Origin: Streptomyces aureoverticillatus
GTDB lineage: Bacteria; Actinomycetota; Actinomycetes; Streptomycetales; Streptomycetaceae
Direction of reading: 5' to 3'
NCBI RefSeq assembly: GCF_014649395.1
Contig: NZ_BMSY01000001.1
Span: 992,001 to 1,056,000, forward strand
Length of the DNA stretch: 64,000 nt
Positions 43,907 through 55,480 of the stretch are shown one piece after another. How positions within the stretch are numbered: position 1 is the first letter of the stretch; every line of letters begins with the position of its first letter. The notes under the pieces were generated by a model that ran no database searches, was not told the DNA's origin, and was given only the letters and a program-made list of their open reading frames with translations. A program made the translations under genes and the position numbers.

Positions 43907-45474
43907 TTGGCCGCCTCCACCTCGGGCTTGGGGTCCTTCTTCTGTACGTCGGACATGGTGTGCTTGACCGCCGGGTTCACCAGCTCGCTGAGCGGCTTCG
44001 GATAGACACCGAGGCCGATCAGGAGCGCGATCAGCGGGGCGACGACGACGAGTTCACGCACCCGTAGGTCCGGCATCGCCGACACCTCCGGCTTCACCGG
44101 GCCCGTCATCGTCCGCTGGTAGAGGACGAGGGTGTAGAGCGCGGCGAGCACGATGCCGAGGGTCGCGATGATGCCGACCGCCGGATAGCGCGCGAACGCG
44201 CCCACCAGGACCAGGAACTCACTGACGAAGGGCGCGAGCCCCGGCAGCGAGAGCGTGGCGAGACCACCGACCAGGAAGGTGCCCGCCAGCACCGGCGCCA
44301 CCTTCTGCACTCCTCCGTAGTCCGCGATCAGACGCGAGCCGCGGCGCGAGATGAGGAAGCCGGCGACCAGCATCAGGGCGGCCGTGGAGAGGCCGTGGTT
44401 GACCATGTAGAGCGTCGCGCCGGACTGCCCCTGGGACGTCATCGCGAAGATGCCGAGGATGATGAACCCGAAGTGCGAGATCGACGCGTACGCCACCAGG
44501 CGTTTGATGTCGCGCTGGCCCACGGCGAGCAGCGCTCCGTAGATGATGCTGATCAGCGCGAGTACGAGGATGACGGGTGTCGCCCACTTGCTCGCCTCCG
44601 GGAAGAGCTGGAGGCAGAAGCGCAGCATCGCGAACGTGCCGACCTTGTCGACCACCGCCGTGATCAGCACGGCGACCGGGGCGGTGGCCTCACCCATCGC
44701 GTTCGGCAGCCAGGTGTGCAGCGGCCACAGCGGGGCCTTCACCGCGAAGGCGAAGAAGAAGCCGAGGAACAGCAGCCGTTCGGTGTTGGTCGCCATGTCG
44801 AGCGAGCCGTTGGCCCGCGCTTCGGCGATCTCCTGGAGGGAGAAGTTTCCCGCGACCACGTAGAGCCCGATGACGGCGGCCAGCATGATGAGGCCGCCGA
44901 CCAGGTTGTAGAGCAGGAACTTCACGGCCGCGTACGACCGCTGGGCCGAGGCCTTCTCGTCGCTGCCCGCGTGGGCGCGGTCTCCGAAGCCGCCGATGAG
45001 GAAGTACATCGGGATGAGCATGGCTTCGAAGAAGATGTAGAAGAGGAAGACGTCGGTGGCCTCGAAGGAGATGATCACCATCGCCTCGACGGCCAGGATC
45101 AGGGCGAAGAAGCCCTGGGTCGGCCGCCAGCGCGACGACTTCGTTTCCAGGGGGTCGGCGTCGTGCCAGCCCGCCAGGATGATGAAGGGGATCAGGAGGG
45201 CGGTGAGCGCGATCAGGGCGACGCCGATGCCGTCGACGCCGAGTTCGTACCGCACCCCGAAGTCCGAGATCCAGGCGCGCGATTCGGTCAGTTGATAGCG
45301 GTCGCCGTCCGGGTCGAAGCGGACGAGGACCACGACGGCCAGGACGAGTGTGGCCAGCGAGAAGAACAGCGCGAGCCACTTGGCGGCGGTCCGCCGCGCG
45401 GCCGGTACGGCCGCCGTGGCGATCGCGCCCACCGCGGGGAGCGCGGCCGTCGCTGTCAGCAGAGGAAAGGACAT
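43903..45474 (-). CDS. nuoM: NADH-quinone oxidoreductase subunit M
   Basis: Antiporter-like membrane subunit of 523 residues with 14 helices. MSFPLLTATAALPAVGAIAT is the start. Conserved segments include FEAMLIPMYFLIGGFGDRAH (membrane Glu), FAFAVKAPLWPLHTWLPNAM (Lys in the channel), VLITAVVDKVGTFAMLRFCL and VAYASISHFGFIILGIFAMT. It begins 5 bp after the nuoL stop and overlaps nuoN by 4 nt. Confidence 0.97.
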   Translation of the reverse strand: MSFPLLTATAALPAVGAIATAAVPAARRTAAKWLALFFSLATLVLAVVVLVRFDPDGDRYQLTESRAWISDFGVRYELGVDGIGVALIALTALLIPFIILAGWHDADPLETKSSRWRPTQGFFALILAVEAMVIISFEATDVFLFYIFFEAMLIPMYFLIGGFGDRAHAGSDEKASAQRSYAAVKFLLYNLVGGLIMLAAVIGLYVVAGNFSLQEIAEARANGSLDMATNTERLLFLGFFFAFAVKAPLWPLHTWLPNAMGEATAPVAVLITAVVDKVGTFAMLRFCLQLFPEASKWATPVILVLALISIIYGALLAVGQRDIKRLVAYASISHFGFIILGIFAMTSQGQSGATLYMVNHGLSTAALMLVAGFLISRRGSRLIADYGGVQKVAPVLAGTFLVGGLATLSLPGLAPFVSEFLVLVGAFARYPAVGIIATLGIVLAALYTLVLYQRTMTGPVKPEVSAMPDLRVRELVVVAPLIALLIGLGVYPKPLSELVNPAVKHTMSDVQKKDPKPEVEAAK

Positions 45475-45479
45475 CGGTA

Positions 45480-47381
45480 TCAGACCGCCCTCATCAGCAG
45501 CGTCGCGACGATGAGGACCGCCGCGCCGCCGAACATCGAGACCGCGTAACTGCGTGCGTAGCCGTTCTGCAGCTTGCGCAGCCGCCCGGAGAGGCCGCCG
45601 ACCGAGGCCGCCGTGCCGTTGACCACGCCGTCGACCAGGGTGTGGTCGACGTACACCAGGGAGCGCGTGAGGTGCTCGCCGCCGCGCACCAGGACCACGT
45701 GGTTGAAGTCGTCCTGGAGCAGATCGCGGCGGGCCGCGCGGGTGACGAGCGAGCCGCGCGGTGCGACGGACGGCACCGGACGGCGGCCGTACTGCGCCCA
45801 GGCCAGGCTCACGCCGATGACCAGGACCACCATGGTGGCGCCGGTGACCGTGGCGGCGCTCAGCGGGGAGTCGCCGTGGTCGTGGTGCGTGACCGGCTCC
45901 AGCCAGTGCATGAAGCGGTCGCCGATGCTGAAGAAGCCACCGGCGAACACCGATCCGACGGCGAGCAGGATCATCGGGATCGTCATGGACTTCGGCGACT
46001 CGTGCGGATGCGGCGCGTTGCCCTGTGCGTCGGGCTCCCAGCGCTTCTCTCCGAAGAAGGTCAGGAGCATCACGCGCGTCATGTAGTACGCCGTGATGGC
46101 CGCGCCGAGCAGCGCCACCGAGCCGAGGATCCAGCCCTCCGTGCCGCCCTTGGCGAACGCCGCCTCGATGATCTTGTCCTTGGAGAAGAAGCCGGACAGG
46201 CCCGGGAATCCGATGATGGCGAGATAGCCGAGACCGAAGGTCACGAACGTCACCGGCATGTACTTCCGCAGGCCGCCGTACTTCCGCATGTCCACCTCGT
46301 CGTTCATGCCGTGCATGACCGATCCGGCGCCGAGGAAGAGCCCGGCCTTGAAGAAGCCGTGCGTCACCAGGTGCATGATCGCGAAGACGTAGCCGATGGG
46401 GCCGAGGCCCGCGGCCAGGATCATGTAGCCGATCTGGGACATCGTCGAACCGGCGAGGGCCTTCTTGATGTCGTCCTTCGCGCAACCGACGATCGCACCG
46501 AAGAGGAGCGTCACGGCGCCCACCACGGTGACGGCCAACTGCGCGTCCGGGGCGCCGTTGAAGATCGCCCCGGAGCGGACGATCAAGTACACCCCGGCGG
46601 TCACCATCGTCGCCGCGTGGATGAGGGCCGAGACCGGGGTCGGGCCCTCCATCGCGTCCCCGAGCCAGGACTGCAGCGGCACCTGGGCGGACTTGCCGCA
46701 GGCCGCGAGCAGCAGCATCAGGCCGATTGCCGTCAGCTTGCCCTCGCTCGTCTCAGCGGTGGCCTCCAGGACGGGCTTGAAGGCGAACGTCCCGAAGGTG
46801 GTGAACATCAGCATGATGGCGATCGACAGGCCCATGTCGCCGACGCGGTTGACCAGGAAGGCCTTCTTGGCCGCGGTGGCCGCGCTGGGCTTGTGCTGCC
46901 AGAAGCCGATCAGGAGGTACGAGGCGAGGCCGACGCCCTCCCAGCCGACGTACAGAAGCAGGTAGTTGTCGGCGAGGACCAGCAGGAGCATCGCCGCGAG
47001 GAACAGGTTCAGGTAGCCGAAGAAGCGGCGGCGGCGCTCGTCGTGCTCCATGTACCCGATCGAGTACAGGTGGATCAGCGTGCCCACACCGGAGATCAGC
47101 AGGACGAACGTCATCGACAACTGGTCGAGCTGGAAGGCGACGTCCGCCTGGAAGCCCTCGACGGGGATCCAGCTGAACAGGTGCTGGTGCAGGGACCGCT
47201 CCTCGGTGCCCTTGCCGAGCATGTCGGTGAAGAGCACCAGGCCGATCACGAAGGAGACGGCCGCGAGCAGCGTGCCGAGCCAGTGGCCCACCCGGTCCAG
47301 CCGGCGCCCGCCGCACAGCAGTACGGCCGCTCCGAGCAGAGGCGCCGCCACCAGCAGCGCAATCAAGTTCTCTGTGTTCAC
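45480..47381 (-). CDS. nuoL: NADH-quinone oxidoreductase subunit L
   Basis: Largest antiporter-like subunit (633 residues) with the C-terminal lateral helix. Landmarks: [20 protein letters not shown] with the conserved Glu, [20 protein letters not shown] with the channel Lys, [20 protein letters not shown], and [13 protein letters not shown]. The ATG at 47381 is 15 bp after the nuoK stop. Clearly diverged from nuoL2 at the left edge of the window. Confidence 0.97.
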   Translation of the reverse strand: MNTENLIALLVAAPLLGAAVLLCGGRRLDRVGHWLGTLLAAVSFVIGLVLFTDMLGKGTEERSLHQHLFSWIPVEGFQADVAFQLDQLSMTFVLLISGVGTLIHLYSIGYMEHDERRRRFFGYLNLFLAAMLLLVLADNYLLLYVGWEGVGLASYLLIGFWQHKPSAATAAKKAFLVNRVGDMGLSIAIMLMFTTFGTFAFKPVLEATAETSEGKLTAIGLMLLLAACGKSAQVPLQSWLGDAMEGPTPVSALIHAATMVTAGVYLIVRSGAIFNGAPDAQLAVTVVGAVTLLFGAIVGCAKDDIKKALAGSTMSQIGYMILAAGLGPIGYVFAIMHLVTHGFFKAGLFLGAGSVMHGMNDEVDMRKYGGLRKYMPVTFVTFGLGYLAIIGFPGLSGFFSKDKIIEAAFAKGGTEGWILGSVALLGAAITAYYMTRVMLLTFFGEKRWEPDAQGNAPHPHESPKSMTIPMILLAVGSVFAGGFFSIGDRFMHWLEPVTHHDHGDSPLSAATVTGATMVVLVIGVSLAWAQYGRRPVPSVAPRGSLVTRAARRDLLQDDFNHVVLVRGGEHLTRSLVYVDHTLVDGVVNGTAASVGGLSGRLRKLQNGYARSYAVSMFGGAAVLIVATLLMRAV

Positions 47382-47396
47382 GGTTCTAGCGACCCC

Positions 47397-47696
47397 TTAC
47401 AGCTTCATCAGGCTGGCGTCGTCGACCGAGGCCGAGTGGCGGGAGCGGAACAGCGACACGATGATCGCGAGCCCGACCACGACTTCGGCGGCGGCGACGA
47501 CCATCGTGAAGAAGGCGATGATCTGGCCGTCCAGGTTGCCGTGCAGCCGGGAGAAGGCGACGAACGCGAGGTTGCAGGCGTTCAGCATCAGTTCGATGCA
47601 CATGAAGACGACGATGGCGTTGCGCCTGATCAGTACGCCGGTGGCGCCGATGGCGAACAGCAGCGCCGCCAGATACAGGTAGTTGACCGGATTCAC
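47397..47696 (-). CDS. nuoK: NADH-quinone oxidoreductase subunit K
   Basis: 99-residue, three-helix membrane subunit of normal length. [20 protein letters not shown] contains the conserved Glu; [20 protein letters not shown] contains the second. The ATG overlaps the nuoJ stop by 4 nt. It lacks the acidic tail seen in nuoK2. Confidence 0.97.
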   Translation of the reverse strand: MNPVNYLYLAALLFAIGATGVLIRRNAIVVFMCIELMLNACNLAFVAFSRLHGNLDGQIIAFFTMVVAAAEVVVGLAIIVSLFRSRHSASVDDASLMKL

Positions 47697-48559
47697 TTCG
47701 ACGCCTCCTCGGTCTCCTCGGCGCGATCGCCGTCGCCGTTCCGGCCGGTGTCCGTCCGGCGCAGGTCCGGCCGCTCCAGGCGGTCGGTGGAGCGCTGCTC
47801 CAGGGCACGCAGGTCGTCGAGCGCCTCACTGGAGACGTCCCGGATCTGGCCGCGCTCGCGCAGCGTCTTGTTGACCGTGAGCTCCGACGGCGTGCCGTCC
47901 GGGAGCAGGCCCGCGATGTCCACCGCGTTGTGCCGGGCGTACACCCCGGGCGCCGGCAGCGGCGGCAGGTGCTTGCCCTCGCGCACGCGCTCCTCGGCGC
48001 GCTCGCGCTGGGTCTTGGCACGCTCCGTGCGCTCGCGGTGGGTGAGGACCATCGCGCCGACCGTCGCGGTGATCAGCAGGGCGCCGGTGATCTCGAAGGC
48101 GAAGACGTACTTCGTGAAGATGAGGGACGCGAGGCCCTCCACGTTGCCGCCCTCGTTGGCCTTGGCCAGGCCGTTGAAGTCCTTCAGGGAGGCGTTGCCG
48201 ATGCCCGCGAACAGCAGGATCGCGAAGCCGAGACCGCACGCCGCGGCCAGCCAGCGCTGGCCCTTGATGGTCTCCTTCAGGGAGTCGGCGGCGGTGACGC
48301 CGACGAGCATGACCACGAAGAGGAACAGCATCATGATCGCGCCCGTGTAGACCACGATCTGGACGATGCCCAGGAAATACGCGCCGTTGGCGAGGTAGAA
48401 GACCGCCAGGATGATCATGGTTCCGGCCAGGCACAGCGCGCTGTGCACCGCCTTCTTCATGAGGATCGTGCACAGCGCGCCGATCACGGCGACCGTGCCG
48501 AGCACCCAGAACTGGAAGGCCTCGCCGGTGGAGGTGGTGTAGGCCGCGAGGGCGGTCAT
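47693..48559 (-). CDS. nuoJ: NADH-quinone oxidoreductase subunit J
   Basis: 288 residues. The first 165 form the five-helix NuoJ membrane domain, with [20 protein letters not shown] and [14 protein letters not shown] charged hydrophilic C-terminal extension of about 110 residues follows ([20 protein letters not shown]). nuoJ2 lacks this. ATG 48559 overlaps the nuoI stop by 4 nt. Confidence 0.96.
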   Translation of the reverse strand: MTALAAYTTSTGEAFQFWVLGTVAVIGALCTILMKKAVHSALCLAGTMIILAVFYLANGAYFLGIVQIVVYTGAIMMLFLFVVMLVGVTAADSLKETIKGQRWLAAACGLGFAILLFAGIGNASLKDFNGLAKANEGGNVEGLASLIFTKYVFAFEITGALLITATVGAMVLTHRERTERAKTQRERAEERVREGKHLPPLPAPGVYARHNAVDIAGLLPDGTPSELTVNKTLRERGQIRDVSSEALDDLRALEQRSTDRLERPDLRRTDTGRNGDGDRAEETEEASK

Positions 48560-49284
48560 GCGCCCACCCCCCGCGAGGCCCCGGCCCCTTCGCCGGAGGC
48601 GGCCTTCCCGACGGCGGACCCCGCCGGCTCCTCGGAGGCGGGCTGCTCGCCCTTGGAGACGGCCACCTGGGGCTCCGTGCCCGGCGCGGCCTGCGTGACC
48701 AGACCGCGGTAGTAGTCGCCCTCGTCCATGCCGGGGTAGATCGCGTGCGGCGAGTCCACCATGCCCTCTTCGAGGCCGGCGAGGAGCTGCTCCTTGGTGT
48801 AGATGAGGTTCTCGCGGCTGCTGTCGGCCAGCTCGAATTCGTTCGTCATCGTCAACGCGCGCGTGGGGCACGCCTCGATGCACAGGCCGCAGAGGATGCA
48901 GCGGGCGTAGTTGATCTGGTAGACGCGGCCGTACCGCTCGCCCGGGGAGTAGCGCTCCTCTTCGGTGTTGTCCGCGCCCTCCACATAGATGGCGTCCGCG
49001 GGACAGGCCCAGGCACACAGCTCGCAGCCGATGCACTTCTCCAGGCCGTCCGGATGGCGGTTGAGCTGGTGCCGGCCGTGGAACCGGGGAGCGGTGGTCT
49101 TCTGCTGCTCCGGATACTGCTCGGTCAGCCGCTTCTTGAACATGGCCTTGAAGGTCACGCCGAAGCCCGCGACGGGGTTCTGGAACCCCTGGTTGGACTG
49201 ATTCGACTGCTGCGGGTCGGCCGCCTGCTGCTGCTCGGGCAGCTGCGAGCTCGGCCGGTCCGGCATGTTCGACTGCTCAGCCAT
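48556..49284 (-). CDS. nuoI: NADH-quinone oxidoreductase subunit I
   Basis: 242 residues. Two ferredoxin motifs: Cys84/87/90/94 ([12 protein letters not shown]) and Cys129/132/135/139 ([12 protein letters not shown]), ligands of two 4Fe-4S clusters. A Gln/Ser/Asn-rich N-terminus (residues 10-35) and an Ala/Gly-rich C-terminus are extra. ATG 49284 has AAGGAGG in front and overlaps the end of nuoH by 8 nt; a GTG at 49332 is rejected. Confidence 0.97.
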   Translation of the reverse strand: MAEQSNMPDRPSSQLPEQQQAADPQQSNQSNQGFQNPVAGFGVTFKAMFKKRLTEQYPEQQKTTAPRFHGRHQLNRHPDGLEKCIGCELCAWACPADAIYVEGADNTEEERYSPGERYGRVYQINYARCILCGLCIEACPTRALTMTNEFELADSSRENLIYTKEQLLAGLEEGMVDSPHAIYPGMDEGDYYRGLVTQAAPGTEPQVAVSKGEQPASEEPAGSAVGKAASGEGAGASRGVGA

Positions 49285-50665
49285 CGGACGCCTCCTTTCC
49301 GTCACTTTGAGTATCGGGCCCACCACTGACAATCAACTCCCGCTCGTGGCGCGGGCGTCGCCGCGGCACCGGCGGCAGGCTCTGTCCGGGCAGCGGAGGC
49401 ACCGGGAATCCCCCGGCCATCGGATCGAAGGCCTCGGATTCCGCGGGCGGCCCGGCCGCCGCCTCCTGCTTCTCACGCTTGTCGCGGAAGATGTCGACGA
49501 GCACGGAGAGCAACAACAGGGCGAGCACACCGCCGCCTACGTAGAGCGCGACCTCGCTGAAGTCGTAGTCCTCGTTGCGCAGCGCCCGGACGGTGGCGAC
49601 GAGCATCAGCCAGACCACCGAGACGGGGATGAGGACCTTCCAGCCCAGCTTCATCAGCTGGTCGTAGCGGACCCGGGGCAGCGTGCCGCGCAGCCAGATG
49701 AAGAAGAACAGCAGCAGCTGCACCTTGAGCACGAACCAGGCCATCGGCCACCAGCCGTGGTTCGCGCCCTCCCAGAAGGTGCTCACCGGCCACGGGGCCC
49801 GCCAGCCGCCCAGGAAGAGGGTCACGGACACGGCCGAGACGGTGACCATGTTGACGTACTCGGCGAGCATGAACATCGCGAACTTGATCGACGAGTACTC
49901 GGTGTTGAAGCCGCCGACCAGGTCGCCCTCGGACTCCGGCATGTCGAACGGCGCGCGGTTGGTCTCGCCGATCATCGTCACGATGTAGATCAGGAACGAC
50001 ACCGGAAGCAGCAGGACGTACCAGCGACCCTCCTGCGCCTCGACGATCCGCGACGTCGACATCGAACCGGAGTACAGGAACACCGAGGCGAACGCGGCGC
50101 CCATCGCGATCTCGTACGAGATCATCTGCGCGCACGAACGCAGGCCGCCGAGCAGCGGGTAGGTGGATCCGGAACTCCAACCCGCGAGCACGATGCCGTA
50201 GATGCCGACCGAGGCGACCGCGAGGATGTAGAGCATCGCGATCGGCAGGTCGGTGAGCTGCATCGTGGTGCGGTGCCCGAAGATCGAGACCTCGTTGCCC
50301 GCGGGCCCGAAGGGGATCACCGCGATCGCCATGAAGGCGGGGATGGCGGCGACGATCGGCGCGAGGACGTAGACCACCTTGTCCGCGCGCTTGACGATCA
50401 GGTCCTCCTTGAGCATCAGCTTGATGCCGTCCGCGAGGGACTGGAGCATGCCCCAGGGGCCGTGCCGGTTGGGGCCGATGCGCAGCTGCATCCAGGCGAC
50501 GACCTTGCGCTCCCACACGATGGAGAACAGCACGGTGATCATCAGGAAGGCGAAGCAGAAGACGGCCTTGATGACGACGAGCCACCAGGGGTCCCGGCCG
50601 AACATCGACAGGTCTTCGGCCGCCAGGGGCACCGCTGTCTGCGCGGTGTGCACTGCCTGAAGCAT
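49277..50665 (-). CDS. nuoH: NADH-quinone oxidoreductase subunit H
   Basis: 462 residues. The eight-helix core contains [20 protein letters not shown] and the quinone-tunnel loop [20 protein letters not shown] with its acidic cluster, then [20 protein letters not shown]. About 90 C-terminal hydrophilic, Pro-rich residues are an actinobacterial extension. The start is the ATG at 50665, sharing one base with the nuoG stop; a GTG one codon upstream is possible. Confidence 0.96.
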   Translation of the reverse strand: MLQAVHTAQTAVPLAAEDLSMFGRDPWWLVVIKAVFCFAFLMITVLFSIVWERKVVAWMQLRIGPNRHGPWGMLQSLADGIKLMLKEDLIVKRADKVVYVLAPIVAAIPAFMAIAVIPFGPAGNEVSIFGHRTTMQLTDLPIAMLYILAVASVGIYGIVLAGWSSGSTYPLLGGLRSCAQMISYEIAMGAAFASVFLYSGSMSTSRIVEAQEGRWYVLLLPVSFLIYIVTMIGETNRAPFDMPESEGDLVGGFNTEYSSIKFAMFMLAEYVNMVTVSAVSVTLFLGGWRAPWPVSTFWEGANHGWWPMAWFVLKVQLLLFFFIWLRGTLPRVRYDQLMKLGWKVLIPVSVVWLMLVATVRALRNEDYDFSEVALYVGGGVLALLLLSVLVDIFRDKREKQEAAAGPPAESEAFDPMAGGFPVPPLPGQSLPPVPRRRPRHERELIVSGGPDTQSDGKEASDG

Positions 50666-53256
50666 CACGACGTCACCTCCGTGGCCTCCGCGGGCGCCGG
50701 CAGGACGGCCGGGCCGATGCGGACGAGTTCGCCCGGCCGGGCGCCGGTGTCCGAAGTGACGCCTCCCCCGGTCGAGTTCAGCGGGAGCCAGACCACGCGG
50801 TCGGGCATCTGGGTGACGAGCAGCGGCAGCGTGGTCACGCCCGCGGGGCCGGTGACGGCGAGCGTGTCGCCGTCCTTGACGCCCGCCTCGGCCGCGGTGG
50901 CCGCCGAGAGCCGGGCCACCGCCGCGTGCCGCGTCCCGGCGAGCGCGTCGTCGCCCTCCTGGAGGCGGCCCTGGTCGAGCAGCAGCCGGTGGCCCGCGAG
51001 GACGGCTTCCCCGGCGGCGGGCCGGGGCGGCTGGACCGCCGTCTCCAGGGGCCCCGTGGCGTAATAGGAAGGTGCGGCGCTCGGCGCCTCGTTGGAAGGG
51101 TGGTGGTGGGAGACGGGCGGGACGTCCCAGCCGCCGAGCCGGTCCAGCTCGCGCCGGATGGTCAGCAGGTCGGGCAGGCCCAGGTGGACGTCGCCCGCGT
51201 CGGCCAGCATGTGCAGCACGCGCGCGTCGGTCGGGGCGAGGCGACGGGTCATCTGGTCCGGCTTCAGCGCGGCCTCGAAAAGCCGGGCCCTGCCTTCCCA
51301 GTTGAGGAAGGTGCCCGGCTTCTCGGCGACGGCGGCCACGGGAAGCACCACGTCGGCGCGTTCCGTCACCTCGCTCGGCCGCAGCTCCAGCGAGACCAGG
51401 AAGCCGACCGCGTCGAGTGCCTCACGCGCGCGTGCCGGGTCCGGCAGGTCGGCGACCTCCACGCCCGCGACGAGCAGGGCGCTCAGCTCGCCGGTGGCGG
51501 CGGCCTCGACGATCTGGCCGGTGTCGCGGCCGTAGCGGTGCGGGAGTTCGGCGACGCCCCAGGCACCGGCGACCTCGTCCCGCGCGCGCGGGTCGGTGGC
51601 CGGACGGCCGCCCGGAAGCAGCGACGGCACCGCGCCGGCCTCGATGGCCCCGCGCTCGCCCGCGCGGCGCGGGATCCACACCAGCTGGGCGCCGGTCGCC
51701 GAAGCCGTCCGTACGGCGGCGGTGAGGGCGCCCGGCACGGCCGCGAGCCGCTCCCCGACGACGATGACGGCGCCTTCGGAGCGGAGCGCCTCGGCGGCCT
51801 TCGCGCCGTCCTCGTCCAGGCCGACACCGGCCGCGAGCGCGTCCAGCCACTCGGTCTCGGTGCCCGGCGCGGCGGGCAGCAGCGTGCCGCCGGCCTTCTC
51901 CAGGCCGCGGGTGGCATACGTGGCGAGCGAGTAGGTGCGCTGCCCGTGCTTGCGCCAGGCCTTGCGCAGCCGCAGGAAGACGCCGGGCGCCTCCTCCTCG
52001 GACTCCAGGCCGACGAGCAGGACGGTGGGTGCCTTCTCCAGGGCGGTGTACGTGACTCCGCCGCCGTCGAGGTCACGGCCGCGCCCGGCGACGCGTGCCG
52101 CGAGGAAGTCGGCCTCCTCGCTGGAGTGCACCCGCGCGCGGAAGTCGATGTCGTTCGTGTCGAGCGCCACGCGCGCGTACTTGCTGTACGCGTAGGCGTC
52201 CTCCAGGGTGAGCCGCCCCCCGGTCAGCACCCCGGCACGCCCGCGCGCGGCCGCCAGCCCCTTGGCGGCGACCTCCAGCGCCTCGGGCCAGGAAGCCGGT
52301 TCGAGCTCTCCGGAGTCGGCGTCGCGCACCAAGGGCGTGGTCAGACGGTCCGGCTTCTGCGCGTACCGGAAGCCGAAGCGGCCCTTGTCGCAGATCCACT
52401 CCTCGTTGACCTCGGGGTCGTCCTGCGCGAGCCGCCGCATGACCTTGCCGCGCCGGTGGTCCGTACGCGTCGCGCAGCCGCCCGCGCAGTGCTCGCACAC
52501 CGAGGGCGACGACACCAGGTCGAAGGGGCGCGACCGGAAGCGGTACGCCGCCGACGTGAGCGCGCCCACCGGGCAGATCTGGATGGTGTTCCCGGAGAAG
52601 TACGACTCGAAGGGGTCGCCCTCGCCCGTGCCCACCTGCTGGAGGGCCCCGCGCTCCAGGAGCTCGATCATCGGGTCGCCCGCGATCTGGTTGGAGAAGC
52701 GGGTGCAGCGCGCGCACAGCACGCACCGCTCGCGGTCCAGCAGGACCTGCGTGGAGATCGGCACGGGCTTCTCGAAGGTGCGCTTCTTGCCCTCGAAACG
52801 GGTGTCCGGGTCACCGACCTGCATGGCCTGGTTCTGCAGCGGGCACTCGCCGCCCTTGTCGCAGACCGGGCAGTCCAGCGGGTGGTTGATGAGCAGCAGC
52901 TCCATCACACCGCGCTGCGCCTTCTCCGCGACCGGGGAGGTCAGCTGCGACTTCACCACCATGCCGTCGGTGCACGTGATGGTGCAGGAGGCCATCGGCT
53001 TGCGCTGGCCCTCCACCTCGACGATGCACTGGCGGCAGGCGCCGGCCGGGTCGAGCAGCGGGTGGTCGCAGAAGCGCGGGATCTCGATGCCGAGGAGCTC
53101 GGCGGCGCGGATCACCAGCGTGCCCTTGGGGACGCTGATCTCGATGCCGTCGATCGTGAGCGAGACCAGGTCCTCCGCCGGAACCACCGGCTCTCCGCCC
53201 CCGGAGGGACGCTGTTGGCCCGCGGCGGAGCCGCTCGATGGCTGGAGTACTGTCAT
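50665..53256 (-). CDS. nuoG: NADH-quinone oxidoreductase subunit G
   Basis: 863-residue iron-sulfur subunit of the NADH-oxidising module. N-terminal 2Fe-2S ferredoxin domain with [20 protein letters not shown] and MASCTITC; the 4Fe-4S His-Cys3 motif [16 protein letters not shown]; then [11 protein letters not shown] and [11 protein letters not shown]. The molybdopterin-type fold begins at [19 protein letters not shown], which retains cysteines for the extra N7 cluster. ATG 53256 overlaps the nuoF stop by 4 nt. Confidence 0.96.
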   Translation of the reverse strand: MTVLQPSSGSAAGQQRPSGGGEPVVPAEDLVSLTIDGIEISVPKGTLVIRAAELLGIEIPRFCDHPLLDPAGACRQCIVEVEGQRKPMASCTITCTDGMVVKSQLTSPVAEKAQRGVMELLLINHPLDCPVCDKGGECPLQNQAMQVGDPDTRFEGKKRTFEKPVPISTQVLLDRERCVLCARCTRFSNQIAGDPMIELLERGALQQVGTGEGDPFESYFSGNTIQICPVGALTSAAYRFRSRPFDLVSSPSVCEHCAGGCATRTDHRRGKVMRRLAQDDPEVNEEWICDKGRFGFRYAQKPDRLTTPLVRDADSGELEPASWPEALEVAAKGLAAARGRAGVLTGGRLTLEDAYAYSKYARVALDTNDIDFRARVHSSEEADFLAARVAGRGRDLDGGGVTYTALEKAPTVLLVGLESEEEAPGVFLRLRKAWRKHGQRTYSLATYATRGLEKAGGTLLPAAPGTETEWLDALAAGVGLDEDGAKAAEALRSEGAVIVVGERLAAVPGALTAAVRTASATGAQLVWIPRRAGERGAIEAGAVPSLLPGGRPATDPRARDEVAGAWGVAELPHRYGRDTGQIVEAAATGELSALLVAGVEVADLPDPARAREALDAVGFLVSLELRPSEVTERADVVLPVAAVAEKPGTFLNWEGRARLFEAALKPDQMTRRLAPTDARVLHMLADAGDVHLGLPDLLTIRRELDRLGGWDVPPVSHHHPSNEAPSAAPSYYATGPLETAVQPPRPAAGEAVLAGHRLLLDQGRLQEGDDALAGTRHAAVARLSAATAAEAGVKDGDTLAVTGPAGVTTLPLLVTQMPDRVVWLPLNSTGGGVTSDTGARPGELVRIGPAVLPAPAEATEVTS

Positions 53257-54623
53257 GCGTTCACCTCCGTGTGCGTGTCGGACCGGCCGCTCCGGTCGGC
53301 CCAGAGCGTCGACTTGGCGGGGTCGAAGGGGCAGCCCCTGCCGGTGATGTGCTGCTCGTACTCCTCGCGGAAGTACTTGAGCGAGGAGAAGATGGGCGAG
53401 GCGGCGCCGTCGCCGAGGGCGCAGAAGGACTTGCCGTTGATGTTGTCGGCGATGTCGTTCAGCTTGTCGAGGTCGGACATGACGCCCTTGCCGGCCTCGA
53501 TGTCGCGCAGCAACTGCACGAGCCAGTACGTCCCTTCGCGGCAGGGCGTGCACTTGCCGCAGGACTCGTGGGCGTAGAACTCGGTCCAGCGCGTCACGGC
53601 CCGCACCACGCAGGTCGTCTCGTCGAAGCACTGCAGGGCCTTGGTGCCCAGCATGGAACCGGCGGCGCCCACGCCCTCGTAGTCGAGCGGCACGTCGAGG
53701 TGCTCGTCGGTGAACATCGGCGTCGAAGAGCCGCCGGGCGTCCAGAACTTGAGGCGGTGGCCGGGCCGCATGCCGCCGCTCATGTCGAGGAGCTGGCGCA
53801 GCGTGATGCCGAGCGGCGCCTCGTACTGGCCGGGCGAGGCGACGTGCCCGCTGAGCGAATACAGCGTGAAGCCGGGCGACTTCTCGCTGCCCATCGATTT
53901 GAACCAGTCTTTTCCGCGATGCAGGATCGCGGGAACCGACGCGATGGACTCCACGTTATTGACAACAGTGGGGCACGCGTAGAGGCCCGCGACCGCAGGG
54001 AAAGGGGGACGGAGTCGCGGCTGGCCACGGCGGCCTTCGAGCGAGTCGAGCAGCGCGGTCTCCTCACCGCAGATGTACGCGCCCGCGCCCGCGTGCACGG
54101 TGAGTTCCAGATCGAGTCCGCTGCCCAGGATGTTCTTGCCGAGATAGCCCGCCGCGTAGGCCTCACGCACGGCCTCGTGCAGCCGCCGCAGCACGGGGAC
54201 GACTTCACCACGCAGGTAGATGAACGCATGCGAAGACCGGATCGCGTAACAGGCGATCACGATGCCCTCGATGAGGCTGTGCGGGTTCGCGAAGAGGAGC
54301 GGGATGTCCTTGCAGGTCCCGGGCTCCGACTCGTCGGCGTTGACAACTAGATAGTGCGGTTTGCCGTCGCCCTGCGGAATGAACTGCCACTTCATTCCGG
54401 TGGGGAAGCCCGCGCCGCCACGGCCGCGCAGGCCGGAGTCCTTCACGTAGGCGATCAGGTCGTCCGGCGCCATGGCGAGGGCCTTGCGGAGCCCCTCGTA
54501 GCCGTCGTGGCGGCGGTAGGTGTCCAGCGTCCAGGACTTGTCCTCGTCCCAGAAGGCCGAAAGCACCGGCGCCAGCAGCTTCTCCGGGCTGGTCTCGTTG
54601 TCGATCTCGGCGGCCAACGTCAT
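53253..54623 (-). CDS. nuoF: NADH-quinone oxidoreductase subunit F (NADH/FMN-binding)
   Basis: 456 residues. NADH-binding [19 protein letters not shown]-binding [14 protein letters not shown] and [20 protein letters not shown], and the N3 4Fe-4S cysteines in [15 protein letters not shown] plus a later Cys. It accepts electrons from NADH. Two short stretches (around 53880-53960 and 54335-54360) use AT-rich codons such as AAA, AAT, GTT and CTA, unlike the rest of the gene. The ATG shares one base with the nuoE stop. Confidence 0.97.
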   Translation of the reverse strand: MTLAAEIDNETSPEKLLAPVLSAFWDEDKSWTLDTYRRHDGYEGLRKALAMAPDDLIAYVKDSGLRGRGGAGFPTGMKWQFIPQGDGKPHYLVVNADESEPGTCKDIPLLFANPHSLIEGIVIACYAIRSSHAFIYLRGEVVPVLRRLHEAVREAYAAGYLGKNILGSGLDLELTVHAGAGAYICGEETALLDSLEGRRGQPRLRPPFPAVAGLYACPTVVNNVESIASVPAILHRGKDWFKSMGSEKSPGFTLYSLSGHVASPGQYEAPLGITLRQLLDMSGGMRPGHRLKFWTPGGSSTPMFTDEHLDVPLDYEGVGAAGSMLGTKALQCFDETTCVVRAVTRWTEFYAHESCGKCTPCREGTYWLVQLLRDIEAGKGVMSDLDKLNDIADNINGKSFCALGDGAASPIFSSLKYFREEYEQHITGRGCPFDPAKSTLWADRSGRSDTHTEVNA

Positions 54624-55480
54624 CACTCCCCCTCCTCGGCGGTCGGTCCGGCCGGGTGGGCCGGGTCGGAGGCCGAGGTCTTCTGCGGCGCGTCGTGCGA
54701 GCTGAGGTGCTCGCTGGGAGACGGCTCGTGCGGCTGGGTGCCCTCCGGTCCGCCCGCTCGCGGGTGGACCACGCGCGCGGGGGGTGCCTCGCCCTTGGCC
54801 AGACGCAGTCCGATCAGGGAGGCGGGGCCCGCGCCCCCGCTCGCCTCGACGGCGCCCGCGCGCTCGTCCGGGAAGCCCGCGAGGATCCGCGCCGTCTCCT
54901 TGAAGGTGCACAGCGGGGCGCCGCGGGTCGGTTCGACCTGGGCGCCGGAGCGCAGGTCGTCGACGAGGCGCTTGGCGCTGCCCGGGGTCTGATTGTCGAA
55001 GAACTCCCAGTTGACCATCACCACGGGCGCGAAATCGCAGGCGGCGTTGCACTCGATGTGCTCCAGCGTCACCTTGCCGTCGTCGGTGGTCTCGCCGTTG
55101 CCGACGCCCAGGTGCTCCTGGAGGGCCTCGAAGATGGCGTCGCCGCCCATGACCGCGCAGAGCGTGTTGGTGCAGACACCGACCTGGTAGTCACCGGACG
55201 GCTTGCGGCGGTACATGGAGTAGAAGGTCGCGACCGCCGTCACCTCCGCGGTGGTCAGGTCCAGCATGTCCGCGCAGAACCGCATGCCGGTGCGCGTCAC
55301 GTGCCCCTCCTCCGACTGCACCAGGTGCAGCAGCGGCAGGAGCGCCGAGCGGGAGTCCGGATAGCGGGAGATGACCTCGCGCGCGTCGGCCTCGAGGCGG
55401 GCGCGGACGTCGTCCGGGTAGGGCGGCGGGGGCAGTTGGGGCATGCCCAGGCCGACGCCCTCGGGGGAACTGGTGGTCAC
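54623..55480 (-). CDS. nuoE: NADH-quinone oxidoreductase subunit E
   Basis: 285 residues. The N1a 2Fe-2S ligands are Cys103 and Cys108 ([10 protein letters not shown]) and Cys144 and Cys148 ([12 protein letters not shown]). The core ends near 205; the remaining 80 residues are low-complexity Pro/Ala/Ser. GTG 55480 lies in a GTGA overlap with the nuoD stop, giving [10 protein letters not shown]. Confidence 0.96.
   Translation of the reverse strand: MTTSSPEGVGLGMPQLPPPPYPDDVRARLEADAREVISRYPDSRSALLPLLHLVQSEEGHVTRTGMRFCADMLDLTTAEVTAVATFYSMYRRKPSGDYQVGVCTNTLCAVMGGDAIFEALQEHLGVGNGETTDDGKVTLEHIECNAACDFAPVVMVNWEFFDNQTPGSAKRLVDDLRSGAQVEPTRGAPLCTFKETARILAGFPDERAGAVEASGGAGPASLIGLRLAKGEAPPARVVHPRAGGPEGTQPHEPSPSEHLSSHDAPQKTSASDPAHPAGPTAEEGE

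Noticed and set aside
45348..48350. A 1,000-codon plus-strand open frame opposite nuoL-nuoK-nuoJ
   Set aside because: It is antisense to three well-supported nuo genes, has His/Asp/Arg/Gln-rich composition typical of reverse-complement shadow frames, and no ribosome site or domain.
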